From contig CAKQMI010000005.1 in the NCBI GenBank assembly GCA_934254835.1, positions 1-54,757 of the forward strand: 54,757 nucleotides of DNA, given 5' to 3'. Below, in pieces: positions 40,154-49,417 of this stretch (position 1 is its first letter; the number at the start of each line of letters is the position of its first letter). A model generated the notes under the pieces. That model saw nothing but the letters and a program-made list of their open reading frames with translations. It had not been told where the DNA came from and made no database searches. Made by a program: the position numbers and the translations under genes. Source of the DNA: an uncultured Clostridia bacterium. GTDB lineage: Bacteria > Bacillota > Clostridia > Christensenellales > CAG-917.

Positions 40154-41534
40154 TTAATCCCTCGGATTTGTCATAATACTTGTCAAGGAACTTATCCTTG
40201 ATACGTTTAAGTTCGCCCCTCGGCAGGAGCCTTAACAGATCCCAACCAAGGTCCAAAGTTTCCTCGATACTTCTGTTTATCGTGAAGCCTTGCGAAACGT
40301 ATCGTTTCTCGAACTCGTCCGCAAAGTGCGCGTATTTTTTGTCGATTTCGGTAAGAGCGGCTTCGCCGAGAATGGTCGAAAGTTCCTTCGCTTCCTTACC
40401 GCGAGCGTACGCCGAGAACAACTGGTTCATCGTGTCGGCGTGGTCCTCACGAGTTTTTCCGACGCCGATACCCTTATCTTTCAGACGGGAAAGCGACGGC
40501 AAAACGTCGATAGGCGGAGTGACGCCTTTCTTATAAAGTTCACGCGACAAAATAATTTGTCCCTCGGTGATATATCCCGTAAGGTCGGGAATGGGGTGCG
40601 TTTTGTCGTCCTCGGGCATCGTCAAAATCGGGATTTGGGTAATCGAGCCTTCGCGTCCCGTGATTCTGCCTGCGCGCTCATACAGCGTGGCAAGGTCGGT
40701 ATAGAGATAGCCGGGGTAACCGCGACGACCGGGAACTTCCTTTCGTGCGGCGGAGACTTCACGCAACGCTTCTGCGTAGTTTGTGATGTCCGTGGTGATG
40801 ACGAGGACGTGCATACCCTTTTCAAACGCAAGGTACTCGGCGGCAGTCAACGCCATACGCGGGGTTGCGATACGCTCGACGGCGGGATCGTTTGCGAGGT
40901 TGATGAAAAGGACGGCGCGCTCGATTGCGCCCGTTTTTCTAAAGTCGGAAATAAAGAAGTCCGCTTCCTCGAACGTGATACCGACGGCTGCGAAAACGAC
41001 GGCGAATTTACTGTCGTTGTTCAAAACCTTTGCCTGACGCGCGATTTGCGCCGCAAGTTCCGCATGGGGAAGTCCCGACACACTGAACACGGGCAATTTT
41101 TGTCCCCTGACCAACGTATTAAGACCGTCGATTGCGCTGACGCCCGTCTGGATAAACTCGTCGGGGTAGTCGCGCGCGGCGGGGTTGATGGGCTGACCGT
41201 TGACGTCAAGTCTTTCTTCGGGAATGACGGGAGCACCGCCGTCACGAGGATTGCCGATGCCGTCGAAAACACGACCGAGCATATCTTCGGACACCGAAAG
41301 TTCCATACTCTTGCCCAAAAATCTTGCCTTGGACGAAGACATTTGAATGCCCTGCGACGGCTCGAACAGCTGAACGAGCGCCTTATCGCGGTTGATTTCG
41401 AGGACCTTACCGCGACGGATACCGCCGTCGGCGGCGACGATTTCGACCATTTCGTTATATTTTACGCCCTCGACGCCCTCGACGAGCATAAGCGGTCCGA
41501 CAATTTCGCGGATAGTTTTGTATTCTTTAAGCAT
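40146..41534 (-). CDS. ntpB: V-type ATP synthase/ATPase subunit B
   Basis: This 462-residue regulatory, non-catalytic head subunit has the N-terminal beta-barrel, SVSGLPHAELAAQIARQA in place of a Walker A loop, and VLVITTDITNYAEALREVSAARKEVPGRRGYPGYLYTDLA, the B-subunit signature. It alternates with A subunits in the cytoplasmic hexamer and contributes the arginine finger. Its start overlaps the A-subunit stop by one base and its end overlaps ntpD by 8 bp. Confidence 0.96.
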   Translation of the reverse strand: MLKEYKTIREIVGPLMLVEGVEGVKYNEMVEIVAADGGIRRGKVLEINRDKALVQLFEPSQGIQMSSSKARFLGKSMELSVSEDMLGRVFDGIGNPRDGGAPVIPEERLDVNGQPINPAARDYPDEFIQTGVSAIDGLNTLVRGQKLPVFSVSGLPHAELAAQIARQAKVLNNDSKFAVVFAAVGITFEEADFFISDFRKTGAIERAVLFINLANDPAVERIATPRMALTAAEYLAFEKGMHVLVITTDITNYAEALREVSAARKEVPGRRGYPGYLYTDLATLYERAGRITGREGSITQIPILTMPEDDKTHPIPDLTGYITEGQIILSRELYKKGVTPPIDVLPSLSRLKDKGIGVGKTREDHADTMNQLFSAYARGKEAKELSTILGEAALTEIDKKYAHFADEFEKRYVSQGFTINRSIEETLDLGWDLLRLLPRGELKRIKDKFLDKYYDKSEGLNG

Positions 41535-43315
41535 CAGTCACGTCCTCCCTCGCTGGCAAGCGACAGCATTTCTTCTTTGAGTTCTTTCTCGATTTCGTCG
41601 AACTTTTGCAATTCGGACTCGGGGATATACTTACTTCTGCCGATTTGTTCTTTGACGGAGAGTTCGAGCATATCCTCGATATCGACGCCTTTTTGAAGAG
41701 CCTCGAAGCCGAGCTTGTAGTTTTCAAGGATAAGTTTCATCATCGCGGTTTGTTTTTTCAGCGACGCGAATGTATCGATTTCGTGGAAGGCGTTCTGGTG
41801 CAAGTAGTCCTCGCGGATTGACTTTGCGGTTTCCATAGTCCAGCGGTCTTTCGCGCCCAAGGCGTCCATACCGACAAGACGAACAATTTCTTCAAGGCGG
41901 GCTTCGTCTTGCAAAATCGACATAAATTCCTGACGCATCGTGATCCATTCCTCACCGATGTTGTCGGCGTACCACTCGGACAAGCGGTCGGCGTACAGCG
42001 AGTAACTTTGGATCCAGTCGATTGCGGGGAAGTGACGCTTGTAAGCAAGCGACGCCGAAAGTCCCCAGAAAACCTTGACGATACGAAGGGTTGCCTGCGA
42101 AACAGGTTCCGAAAGGTCACCGCCCGGAGGCGAAACGGCACCGATTGCCGTGACGGAACCTATGGTATCTTCTTTGCCCAAAACCTTGACGATACCCGCT
42201 CTTTCATAGAACTCGGCAAGACGACTGGACAAATATGCGGGATAGCCTTCTTCGCCGGGCATTTCTTCAAGACGTCCGCTCATTTCACGGAGCGCTTCTG
42301 CCCAACGCGAGGTACTGTCCGCCATGATAGCGACGTTGTAGCCCATATCGCGGAAGTATTCGGCGATGGTGATACCCGTATAAATGGACGCCTCACGCGC
42401 CGCAACGGGCATATCCGACGTATTTGCGATAAGGATTGTACGTTTCATCAACGATTGTCCCGTTTTCGGATCTTTCAATTCGGGGAATTCCTTCAAAACG
42501 TCGGTCATTTCGTTTCCGCGCTCGCCACAGCCGACGTAAACGATGATGTCTGCGTCCGCCCATTTCGCAAGCTGGTGCTGAACGACGGTTTTTCCGCTTC
42601 CGAACGGACCGGGGACAGCCGCCACACCGCCACGAGCGATGGGGAACAGCGTGTCGATAACGCGCTGACCGGTGACCATCGGCATAGACGGTGAAAGTTT
42701 TTCTTTATAAGGTCTGCCCTTACGGACGGGCCATCTTTGCAACATTTTCAGATTTTTTTCGCCCTTTGCGGTTTTGAGGACGGCGACGGTTTCGTCAACG
42801 GTGAATTCGCCCTCTTCGATTTTTTCAATCGTACCCTCGACGTTAAAAGGCACCATAATTTTGACGGTGACAATTTCGTTTTCTTGGACGGTACCGATGA
42901 CGTCGCCCGCCGAAACCGCATCACCGACTTTTTTCGCGGGGACGAAGTGCCACTTTTTATCGTGGTCGATTGCGGGAATGTCGATACCTCTCGAGATACG
43001 GTCGCCCGACGCCTCTTTCAATTTTTCAAGGGGGCGTTGAATGCCGTCGTAGATACCCTCGATAAGTCCGGGCGCAAGTTCAACGGACAGAGGATAGCCC
43101 GTGTTATATACGTTTTCGCCGGGCCCCAAGCCTGCGGTTTCCTCATAAACCTGAATTGACGCTTTGTCACCGCGAAGCTCGATGATTTCACCGATAAGTT
43201 CTTTATCGCTGACACGGACGACGTCGTACATTTTGCTGTCGCCCATATTTTCCGCAACGATAAGCGGACCGCTGACTTTTACGATTTTACCAACGTTTAA
43301 GTCGTTTTTCTGCAT
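41534..43315 (-). CDS. ntpA: V-type ATP synthase/ATPase catalytic subunit A
   Basis: This 593-residue catalytic subunit has the P-loop GPFGSGKTV (236-244), YVGCGERGNEM and the LMADSTSRWAEALRE catalytic region. The non-homologous insertion domain (about 115-190) separates V/A-type from F-type subunits. The direction in vivo, synthesis or hydrolysis, is not given by sequence. It is separated by 4 bp from the F gene and overlaps ntpB by one base. Confidence 0.97.
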   Translation of the reverse strand: MQKNDLNVGKIVKVSGPLIVAENMGDSKMYDVVRVSDKELIGEIIELRGDKASIQVYEETAGLGPGENVYNTGYPLSVELAPGLIEGIYDGIQRPLEKLKEASGDRISRGIDIPAIDHDKKWHFVPAKKVGDAVSAGDVIGTVQENEIVTVKIMVPFNVEGTIEKIEEGEFTVDETVAVLKTAKGEKNLKMLQRWPVRKGRPYKEKLSPSMPMVTGQRVIDTLFPIARGGVAAVPGPFGSGKTVVQHQLAKWADADIIVYVGCGERGNEMTDVLKEFPELKDPKTGQSLMKRTILIANTSDMPVAAREASIYTGITIAEYFRDMGYNVAIMADSTSRWAEALREMSGRLEEMPGEEGYPAYLSSRLAEFYERAGIVKVLGKEDTIGSVTAIGAVSPPGGDLSEPVSQATLRIVKVFWGLSASLAYKRHFPAIDWIQSYSLYADRLSEWYADNIGEEWITMRQEFMSILQDEARLEEIVRLVGMDALGAKDRWTMETAKSIREDYLHQNAFHEIDTFASLKKQTAMMKLILENYKLGFEALQKGVDIEDMLELSVKEQIGRSKYIPESELQKFDEIEKELKEEMLSLASEGGRD

Positions 43316-43319
43316 AGTG

Positions 43320-43670
43320 TTAATCCTCTCTATTAAACAAAATATCCGCGCCGATAGCCTTTTCTACGTCGCTTCTGATGCCGTCCATACCAAAGCCGTT
43401 GCTCCCCTCGCCCGAAGGAATGGGAATGACGGCGGGATAAGGACGCGCCTTGTAGCGTTGAAGAACGTCGCTGACTTTTTCGGCGATTTGTTCGGTAATG
43501 AATATGACCGCGCAGTCCCGCGCGAGTTTTTTGAGTACGGCAGAAGCCTCGTCCGCACTTTCGACAGCGTGGACTTCCAACCCGATGGCTTTGAACGCAA
43601 GAACGCTGTCCTTGTCGCCCACCACCGCGATTTTGCCTGTGACCGTATTGTTTTCGTCTTTTTTAAGCAT
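43320..43670 (-). CDS. ntpF: V-type ATP synthase/ATPase subunit F
   Basis: This 116-residue small Rossmann-like central-stalk subunit binds D. The start KIAVVGDKDSVLAFKAIGLEV and the block CAVIFITEQIAEKV are typical. It overlaps the C-subunit gene by 8 bp. Confidence 0.93.
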   Translation of the reverse strand: MLKKDENNTVTGKIAVVGDKDSVLAFKAIGLEVHAVESADEASAVLKKLARDCAVIFITEQIAEKVSDVLQRYKARPYPAVIPIPSGEGSNGFGMDGIRSDVEKAIGADILFNRED

Positions 43671-44664
43671 AAAGATCTCTTGTCCTTTGTCTTAAAAGAT
43701 TTTTATCAAGGTTGTTTTTGACAGCCGAAACGATAAGTTTGACAACTTTGATTTCGGTGAGCCTGCCGAAGTAGTATCCGACGATGGGCGCGACCGAAAA
43801 CATATCGTACTTATTATCCTTGAACAATTTTGTGATTTTGTTGTCCACAGCCGTCTCGAATCTGACCATACCGTCCGCGTCGGACAAAGCGATATCGACA
43901 AGGTCGCCGATGCTTAAAAGCCTTGCTTTTTCCTTCACCGCTTCATTTGACGACTCGTACAACTCGTCAAACCACACCTTCTCGATACTTCCGCCCGTGA
44001 CGAACGCGTCGTCAAAGACTTTCTTGTCGAGCGTCAACTTCCTGCACCTTAAAAATGCCGAAAGGTTGGCGGTGTCGATGGTGAGGCAAAGCCAGTCTTT
44101 CAACGCCTGCTGATTGCATTTGGAAATGCGCGCGCTCATGTCAAAAAACATTGCCTTGTCAAGCGTGACGTCGATGAAACGGGGGCTTCGATTGTCGTTT
44201 GCAAACTGCACGTCGACTGCGTCCCACGCTTCCGCCATGAAAACGGGATATTCCTCGTAATCGTCGTTGAAAACGTCGGCTTTCATCTTATTGACGTCGA
44301 AAAGCCCTGCTGGCAACAGCATATCGTTGACGTCGTCGAGGCGCAGATACTTGGCTTTTATCAAAACTTTTGCGTTGTGGTAATCGTTTTTCAAAAGCAC
44401 CGCGTCCATGCCGGTTTTATCCAAAAGATTTTCCTTGAAAAACTCGACAACGGCTTTTTCTTTCAGCGCGATAAGGTTTTCGTACGAGCGATAGTCGTCC
44501 AAAGCGATACCTTCCGAAAACCCGCATTCCTGCAAGATTTTGAAGGCGTCCTTAACCGTTTCGGCGTCAGAAAGACGCGAAACGTTCAGTTGACTCATCA
44601 GTCCGTTTTCCAACGCCTTAATTCGCGCGTTGACGTACAACAAATTATCCGACATTTCAGACAC
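43663..44664 (-). CDS. ntpC: V-type ATP synthase/ATPase subunit C
   Basis: This 333-residue helical subunit of the d/AC39 family forms the funnel that joins the central shaft to the membrane rotor ring. The YVNARIKALENGLM start and the three repeated helical modules are recognisable. It overlaps both neighbours by 8 bp. Confidence 0.92.
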   Translation of the reverse strand: MSEMSDNLLYVNARIKALENGLMSQLNVSRLSDAETVKDAFKILQECGFSEGIALDDYRSYENLIALKEKAVVEFFKENLLDKTGMDAVLLKNDYHNAKVLIKAKYLRLDDVNDMLLPAGLFDVNKMKADVFNDDYEEYPVFMAEAWDAVDVQFANDNRSPRFIDVTLDKAMFFDMSARISKCNQQALKDWLCLTIDTANLSAFLRCRKLTLDKKVFDDAFVTGGSIEKVWFDELYESSNEAVKEKARLLSIGDLVDIALSDADGMVRFETAVDNKITKLFKDNKYDMFSVAPIVGYYFGRLTEIKVVKLIVSAVKNNLDKNLLRQRTRDLYA

Positions 44665-45244
44665 CTTTGAACAAAAGCCCTGCGATTTCGCTTTCGGTTT
44701 GCTCTCTCAACAACTTGATTTCGACCTCGAGGGTAAGGTTTTTGTCAACTCCGCCACCGCTGAGCACGACGCCACCCTTAAAGTCGCCGAAATCCTTACT
44801 TAACGAAAGAGATATGCCACGTTTTTTTGCGTAAGCGTCGAAAAACGCTTTTGTCAGAACCTTGGCGTCGTTTTTTGAAATCGTGACGACGTCGCCGTCC
44901 TCCGCGGACGAATCGAGCATACCTTCGATAAGTTTTTTATAATCCTTGTCATCGACGTTTCTGACGGCGTCCACCGCCTTATCGTACACGTCGTCCAACA
45001 GCGCGATTTTGGCGTTGAGCCTTGCCTTTTTGAGGTCAAGCCCCGCAACCGTCACGCGACGACCGACGTACTCGACGCCCGCGACTTCGGCAGACTTTTC
45101 GGCATTGCTGACCTTTTCTTTCGCCTGTGCCGTAGCCTTTTCGAGGGTAGCGTTTGCATACGCCTCGGCATCCGATACGATTTTGTCGGCTTCTTGTCTT
45201 GCGTCCGACAGGATTTTTTCAATAATTACGTCTTTTCCTTCCAT
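44657..45244 (-). CDS. ntpE: V-type ATP synthase/ATPase subunit E
   Basis: This 195-residue peripheral-stalk subunit has a long N-terminal helix rich in Ala, Glu and Lys (IIEKILSDARQEADKIVSDAE). A C-terminal globular domain ends VEIKLLREQTESEIAGLLF. It pairs with the G/H subunit encoded at the start of the operon. Confidence 0.93.
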   Translation of the reverse strand: MEGKDVIIEKILSDARQEADKIVSDAEAYANATLEKATAQAKEKVSNAEKSAEVAGVEYVGRRVTVAGLDLKKARLNAKIALLDDVYDKAVDAVRNVDDKDYKKLIEGMLDSSAEDGDVVTISKNDAKVLTKAFFDAYAKKRGISLSLSKDFGDFKGGVVLSGGGVDKNLTLEVEIKLLREQTESEIAGLLFKGV

Positions 45245-45249
45245 TTTAA

Positions 45250-45729
45250 TTATGCGATTTTGGGAATGAATACGCCGAGGAACGAGATAAGGAGTGCAAG
45301 AACAGCGTACGTTTCGACCATGATTGCCATCGTAATTGCCTTACCTGATTCTTCGGGACGTTTAGCAACCAGAGCAACGCCCGATACCGCGACTTTTGCC
45401 TGATGGATCGCACTCAAGAAACCGACGACTGCGATGGGAAGGCAAGCGAACAGTATGGTAAGACCGCCCTGCCAAGAGATATCCGTCATACCCGAGCCGT
45501 TGAAAACGCCGATTTTCAAGAATACCATAAAGGCGATAAGCAAGCCGTAAATACCCTGCGTACCGGGAAGAAGTTGCAAAACGAGGAGTTTTGAGAACTT
45601 ATCGGGATCTTCTGCGGTAACGCCTGCCGCCGAGCGACCGACCATACCAACGCCGATTGCCGAACCTACGCCTGCAAGTCCTGCCGCGAGTGCTGCGCCG
45701 AGCATTGCAAAAACTAAACCTAATGACAT
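45250..45729 (-). CDS. ntpK: V-type ATPase rotor subunit K (16-kDa proteolipid, Na+-type ligand set)
   Basis: This 159-residue membrane protein is made of two fused helical hairpins (four helices), each starting with a glycine-rich helix. The ion-carrying glutamate is E139 in MVETYAVL. L54, T57, Q58, Y61 and Q110 are also present, with the spacing LxxTQxxY seen in the Enterococcus hirae Na+-pumping NtpK. The first hairpin lacks a carboxylate, as in that protein. Na+ coupling is therefore likely, by analogy. Confidence 0.95.
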   Translation of the reverse strand: MSLGLVFAMLGAALAAGLAGVGSAIGVGMVGRSAAGVTAEDPDKFSKLLVLQLLPGTQGIYGLLIAFMVFLKIGVFNGSGMTDISWQGGLTILFACLPIAVVGFLSAIHQAKVAVSGVALVAKRPEESGKAITMAIMVETYAVLALLISFLGVFIPKIA

Positions 45730-45742
45730 AAAAAGTAACCTC

Positions 45743-47794
45743 CTACTTTTCTATATAGTTGTATTTTGTATTTGATCCGAGGGGTTTGAAAACGTGTCCT
45801 CCGCCCTCGTAAAATCTTCCGAAGAATTCGATAAACTGAAGTCTTGCGTCGTGAATATAAGTGCCCAGCGTGTTGATTGCGACGTTGAAAACGTGACCGA
45901 CCGCAAAGATGGGGATTGCCACGATAACGCCGAGTACCGCCACGCCGTTGAAGGTCAAAATATTGATGATGACCTTGCAAATTTCGTTGACGACCATTCC
46001 GATGACCGCCGTCGAAAGGCCAAGACCGAACAAACGGCTGTACGACAAGATATCGCTGAAGAAGTTGACACCGCCGTAAAGTTCGGAAAAACCGCCAAAG
46101 ACTTTTTTGATGCCCTTCTTTCCGTGTCCGCCGAGAATGAGTATCAACCCGACGCCGACAGCCAAGAATACGATGCCCGCCGTCTTAAATCCGTCCGCAA
46201 GTTTCAAAAGAAGATTGAGCGCAAGACAGATTATGCCGATAAGTATCGAATACCAACTGATAACGCTTTGGAAAAATCCGACAAAGTCTTTGTCCCTTTT
46301 AATAAGGATATAACCCTTCATACCAAGACTGACGTTGATTTGCACAACGCCGACCACAAGGCTCAACCCAAGCATATAAAGTGCGGTGTTGGGATTGGAT
46401 TCGTCAATAGGCTTGAACCAGATGAGTTTTTCAAGGAAAGTGCCAGACACGTCGAACGCAAGCCACCCGCCAAACAGCACGCCCCAAATGAACGTCGAAA
46501 TACCGCCCATACCGATAATCAGCAACAGTTTACCTTTCCCCGGGGCGGGTTTTGTCAAGAAATATCCGAGGAAGCCACACAGCATAAGGATAAGTCCGTA
46601 CACCGCGTCGCCCATCATGATACCGAAAATTAAGAAATAGAAAAACGCCACGACGGGATTCGGATCGACGTCACGATAGGACGGCGGTGAATACATGTTC
46701 GTGATGTTTTCGTAAGGCGCGACGATTTTGTTGTTTTTGGTGAGCGTGGGTACGCTGTCGCCGGCGATAGGCTCGCGCGTTTCCAAAACGACCGCATCCG
46801 TCGTGTCCTTTATTGCGGTGACCACCTTTTCTTCCTCGTCTTTCGGGAACCAGCCCTCGAGAATGAAAGAAGACTTCGTCAGCGCAAGACCGTCCGACGC
46901 CACAAGACGCGCGTTCTCGACGGAATAATAATCATAAAGTTGTTTGAAATCGGGAATATCGTCCTCAAACGACAACGACTCTTCCAAAAGGGCTTGCTTT
47001 TCTTTTTGCAAAACCTTGACTTGATCTTGAAGTTCCGCAATTTTTTCGCTTGCGGTCATATCGAAGTTGTAAGACGTTTTTACAAAGTCCGCCTCATTCA
47101 ACGCTTCATACACCTTGTCGGCGTCGGTTTTCAGCGCGACGACCGCAACGGGCAACAGTTTTCCACTGCCCGCCGTTTCGATATAAACGGGGAATTCGTC
47201 CTTAATCTTTGCGATGACGGACATTTTGCCGGAATCGATGACGCCCAAAGAAACCGAGGTGTGCTCGGTATCGCAAAACGCCGACATTCTGACCGCGACG
47301 TCGGAAAAGACTTTCAGCCCGTCGATTGTCGCCGACAGTTTATTGACCTCGCCTTTTATATCGCAATAACGTCTGCTGATTTCTTCAAGGCGCGCGACCT
47401 TTTCCATAATCTCGTCTTCGCGACCTTCGATCTCATAAAACTTTTCAAATCCGATGCGGGGCGTGGGATTGATAAACTTTTTCTTTTTCGGCGTGGCGTT
47501 CAGGACGTCCTCGGGCGCGACGGGATTTTTCTTTTTTTCCGCCTTTGCCTCGGCTTTTTTGATAAGAGTCGCGGTGCGGTTTTCGGTTTTCAGGAAATCA
47601 AACACAAATTGCAGACGCAAGAAAGCGGACATGATTTCGTCACGCCTGTCAAGGTCCTCTTTATTGAATGTTTTTTCCAGAAGTTCCGACCGCTGTACTT
47701 CGACGACGCCCGTTTTTTCCAGCGATTTCAAAATTGAATTCTTATCCTTGCCGTAGGCGACAAGGGTAAGTTTTTTCATATCAACGATTGCCAT
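45743..47794 (-). CDS. ntpI: V-type ATP synthase/ATPase subunit I (a subunit)
   Basis: This 683-residue stator subunit has a cytoplasmic N-terminal half (about 1-345) with coiled coils. Its membrane half has about seven helices (FFYFLIFGIMMGDAVYGLIL to IIVAIPIFAVGHVFNVAINTLGTYIHDARLQFIEF). The ion-channel region near the end carries the conserved HDARLQFIEFFGRFYEGGG block. It overlaps the G-subunit gene by 14 bp. Confidence 0.95.
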   Translation of the reverse strand: MAIVDMKKLTLVAYGKDKNSILKSLEKTGVVEVQRSELLEKTFNKEDLDRRDEIMSAFLRLQFVFDFLKTENRTATLIKKAEAKAEKKKNPVAPEDVLNATPKKKKFINPTPRIGFEKFYEIEGREDEIMEKVARLEEISRRYCDIKGEVNKLSATIDGLKVFSDVAVRMSAFCDTEHTSVSLGVIDSGKMSVIAKIKDEFPVYIETAGSGKLLPVAVVALKTDADKVYEALNEADFVKTSYNFDMTASEKIAELQDQVKVLQKEKQALLEESLSFEDDIPDFKQLYDYYSVENARLVASDGLALTKSSFILEGWFPKDEEEKVVTAIKDTTDAVVLETREPIAGDSVPTLTKNNKIVAPYENITNMYSPPSYRDVDPNPVVAFFYFLIFGIMMGDAVYGLILMLCGFLGYFLTKPAPGKGKLLLIIGMGGISTFIWGVLFGGWLAFDVSGTFLEKLIWFKPIDESNPNTALYMLGLSLVVGVVQINVSLGMKGYILIKRDKDFVGFFQSVISWYSILIGIICLALNLLLKLADGFKTAGIVFLAVGVGLILILGGHGKKGIKKVFGGFSELYGGVNFFSDILSYSRLFGLGLSTAVIGMVVNEICKVIINILTFNGVAVLGVIVAIPIFAVGHVFNVAINTLGTYIHDARLQFIEFFGRFYEGGGHVFKPLGSNTKYNYIEK

Positions 47795-48107
47795 ATTTCG
47801 TAAAAAGCCTCTCTTTTACCGTTTCGACGGCGGAGTCTTCGCCTTTTGCGCATTTTGCGATGAAGTCGGCGATTTCCTTATTGCCCTCGCGTGCAATCAT
47901 TTCGGTTTTTCTGACTGCCGCGACCTCGGCATTGCTTTGGCGCAAGCGGGTTGCTTCCTTGCAATCTTTGGACGCCTGTTTCAAGATAAGGTCGGCGTCG
48001 GTTTCGGCGTTGAGCCTGATTTCTTTCGCTTTTTGCACAGCCTCGCGGACGATTTCTTCCGCCTGCGTTTCGGCGCTCGTGATATTTGTTATTACTTCCT
48101 GAATCAT
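47781..48107 (-). CDS. V-type ATPase peripheral-stalk subunit G/H
   Basis: This 108-residue helical protein (VITNITSAETQAEEIVREAV and KAKEIRLNAETDADLILKQA) forms the peripheral stalk with subunit E. It is the first ATPase gene of the operon, 25 bp after rpiB. Sequence conservation in this family is low. Call based on coiled-coil pattern plus position. Confidence 0.85.
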   Translation of the reverse strand: MIQEVITNITSAETQAEEIVREAVQKAKEIRLNAETDADLILKQASKDCKEATRLRQSNAEVAAVRKTEMIAREGNKEIADFIAKCAKGEDSAVETVKERLFTKYGNR

Positions 48108-48132
48108 TAAAAAATCCTCTTAGTAAGGTTGA

Positions 48133-48582
48133 TTATTTAAAGTTTTTGTCCTCGATTGCGGAGATTTCGTCCAAGCGTCTTTGATGACGACCGCCTGCGT
48201 ACTCTGTTTTGAGCCACAGCTCGACGATTTCGACGGCAAGCTCGGGACGGACGACTCTGCCACCCATCGCGATGATGTTGGCGTTGTTGTGTTCCTTGCA
48301 GGCTTGCGCGCAGAAAAGATTGTCCACGACAGCGGCGCGGATGCCCTTGACTTTATTTGCGGCGATGGAGATACCGATGCCGGTACCGCACAGCAAAACA
48401 CCGACGTCGCATTCTTTCTTCGCGACGGCGTTTGCAACTGCTTCGCCATAAATAGGATAATCGACCGATGCGTCTGAATTTGTGCCGAAGTCAACGACTT
48501 CGTGACCGAGTTCTTTAAGTTTGTCAACAACTGCGGATTTCAAAATAAAACCGCCGTGATCACAACCGATAGCTATTCTCAT
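48133..48582 (-). CDS. rpiB: Ribose-5-phosphate isomerase B (RpiB/LacAB family)
   Basis: This 149-residue sugar-phosphate isomerase interconverts ribose-5-phosphate and ribulose-5-phosphate. IAIGCDHGGF, the catalytic cysteine C65 in LLCGTGIG and the ARAAVVDNLF/KEHNNANIIAMGGR blocks are all present. Allose-6-phosphate or galactose-6-phosphate specificity is possible in this family. A strong promoter and AAGGGGG lie upstream. The V-ATPase genes follow after 25 bp with no terminator, so rpiB appears to head that operon. Confidence 0.93.
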   Translation of the reverse strand: MRIAIGCDHGGFILKSAVVDKLKELGHEVVDFGTNSDASVDYPIYGEAVANAVAKKECDVGVLLCGTGIGISIAANKVKGIRAAVVDNLFCAQACKEHNNANIIAMGGRVVRPELAVEIVELWLKTEYAGGRHQRRLDEISAIEDKNFK

Positions 48583-48613
48583 AGATAGCCCCCTTTTTCA
48601 ATAGTATAGTAAA

Positions 48614-48642
48614 ACTATATCATAACGTCGGCAGATTTTCAA
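48614..48642 (-). promoter_or_regulatory. Promoter of the rpiB-V-ATPase operon
   Basis: TTGAAA (48637-48642), 17 bp, TATAGT (48614-48619) on the minus strand, about 32 bp upstream of the rpiB start. No other convincing promoter is seen before subunit G. Confidence 0.7.
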
Positions 48643-48760
48643 GCGAAAAAAACGCCAACTTTTAATTCGATAGTAAATTTTCTAAAATTCTCACGGGATT
48701 TGGACTTTCCGCCACAAATGTTCCCCAAAAATTATCTTATTTTCCTCATCAAAAAAACCG

Positions 48761-49417
48761 TCACAGCAACATATTTTTGAGGTCGTCTACGGTGTCTGCG
48801 ATAAAGTCGGCGCCGGCTGAACTGAGTTCGTCCCCGTCCGAAAAACCGTACTTGACGCCGATACATTTTATGCCGTGATTATGGGCGCACTCGACGTCGT
48901 ATTTCCTGTCGCCGATCATAATCACCTTGTCGGGCGAGGGGTTGCCGACGTTGTCGAGAACGTAGGACAAAAGGACGGTTTTGTCGTCGCGTTTGCCGTC
49001 CATATCGCTTCCGCCGATGAAGTCAAAGTACTGCTCAACCCCAAAATATTTTATGATTTTTCTGCAAAAATATTCGGGTTTCGCACTTGCCAAAACGACG
49101 TGTTTGCCTTTCGCTTGCAAGTCCCTCAAAAGTTCGGGCATACCGTTATATATCTTATTTTCGCACCAGCCTTTTTCGCTGTATCTTTCGCGGTAAACGG
49201 CGAGCATTTTGTCGCGAATTTCGACGCTGTCGGTGTACCAAGAAAAACTCACGCGAAGTGCCGGACCGATGAATTTTGTAAGGGTGTCGAACGGCACCAC
49301 GATGTTCTGAGATTTCAACGCCATATCCGCGCTTTTCATAATGCCTTCCGAGCTATCCGACACAGTGCCGTCGAGGTCGAAAAGGACGTATTCGATATTT
49401 TTCAACTGTTCAATCAT
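48761..49417 (-). CDS. HAD-family phosphatase (Gph/PpaX-like)
   Basis: This 218-residue haloacid-dehalogenase hydrolase has motif I DLDGTVSDSS (nucleophile D14, acid D16), motif II in VVLASAKPE, a lysine near KP and motif III MIGDRKYDVECAHNHG. The helical cap of about 70 residues after motif I is of the phosphoglycolate phosphatase type. The substrate is not predictable. Its start directly follows the ddh stop (TGAATG arrangement), so both are in one transcript. Confidence 0.9.
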   Translation of the reverse strand: MIEQLKNIEYVLFDLDGTVSDSSEGIMKSADMALKSQNIVVPFDTLTKFIGPALRVSFSWYTDSVEIRDKMLAVYRERYSEKGWCENKIYNGMPELLRDLQAKGKHVVLASAKPEYFCRKIIKYFGVEQYFDFIGGSDMDGKRDDKTVLLSYVLDNVGNPSPDKVIMIGDRKYDVECAHNHGIKCIGVKYGFSDGDELSSAGADFIADTVDDLKNMLL

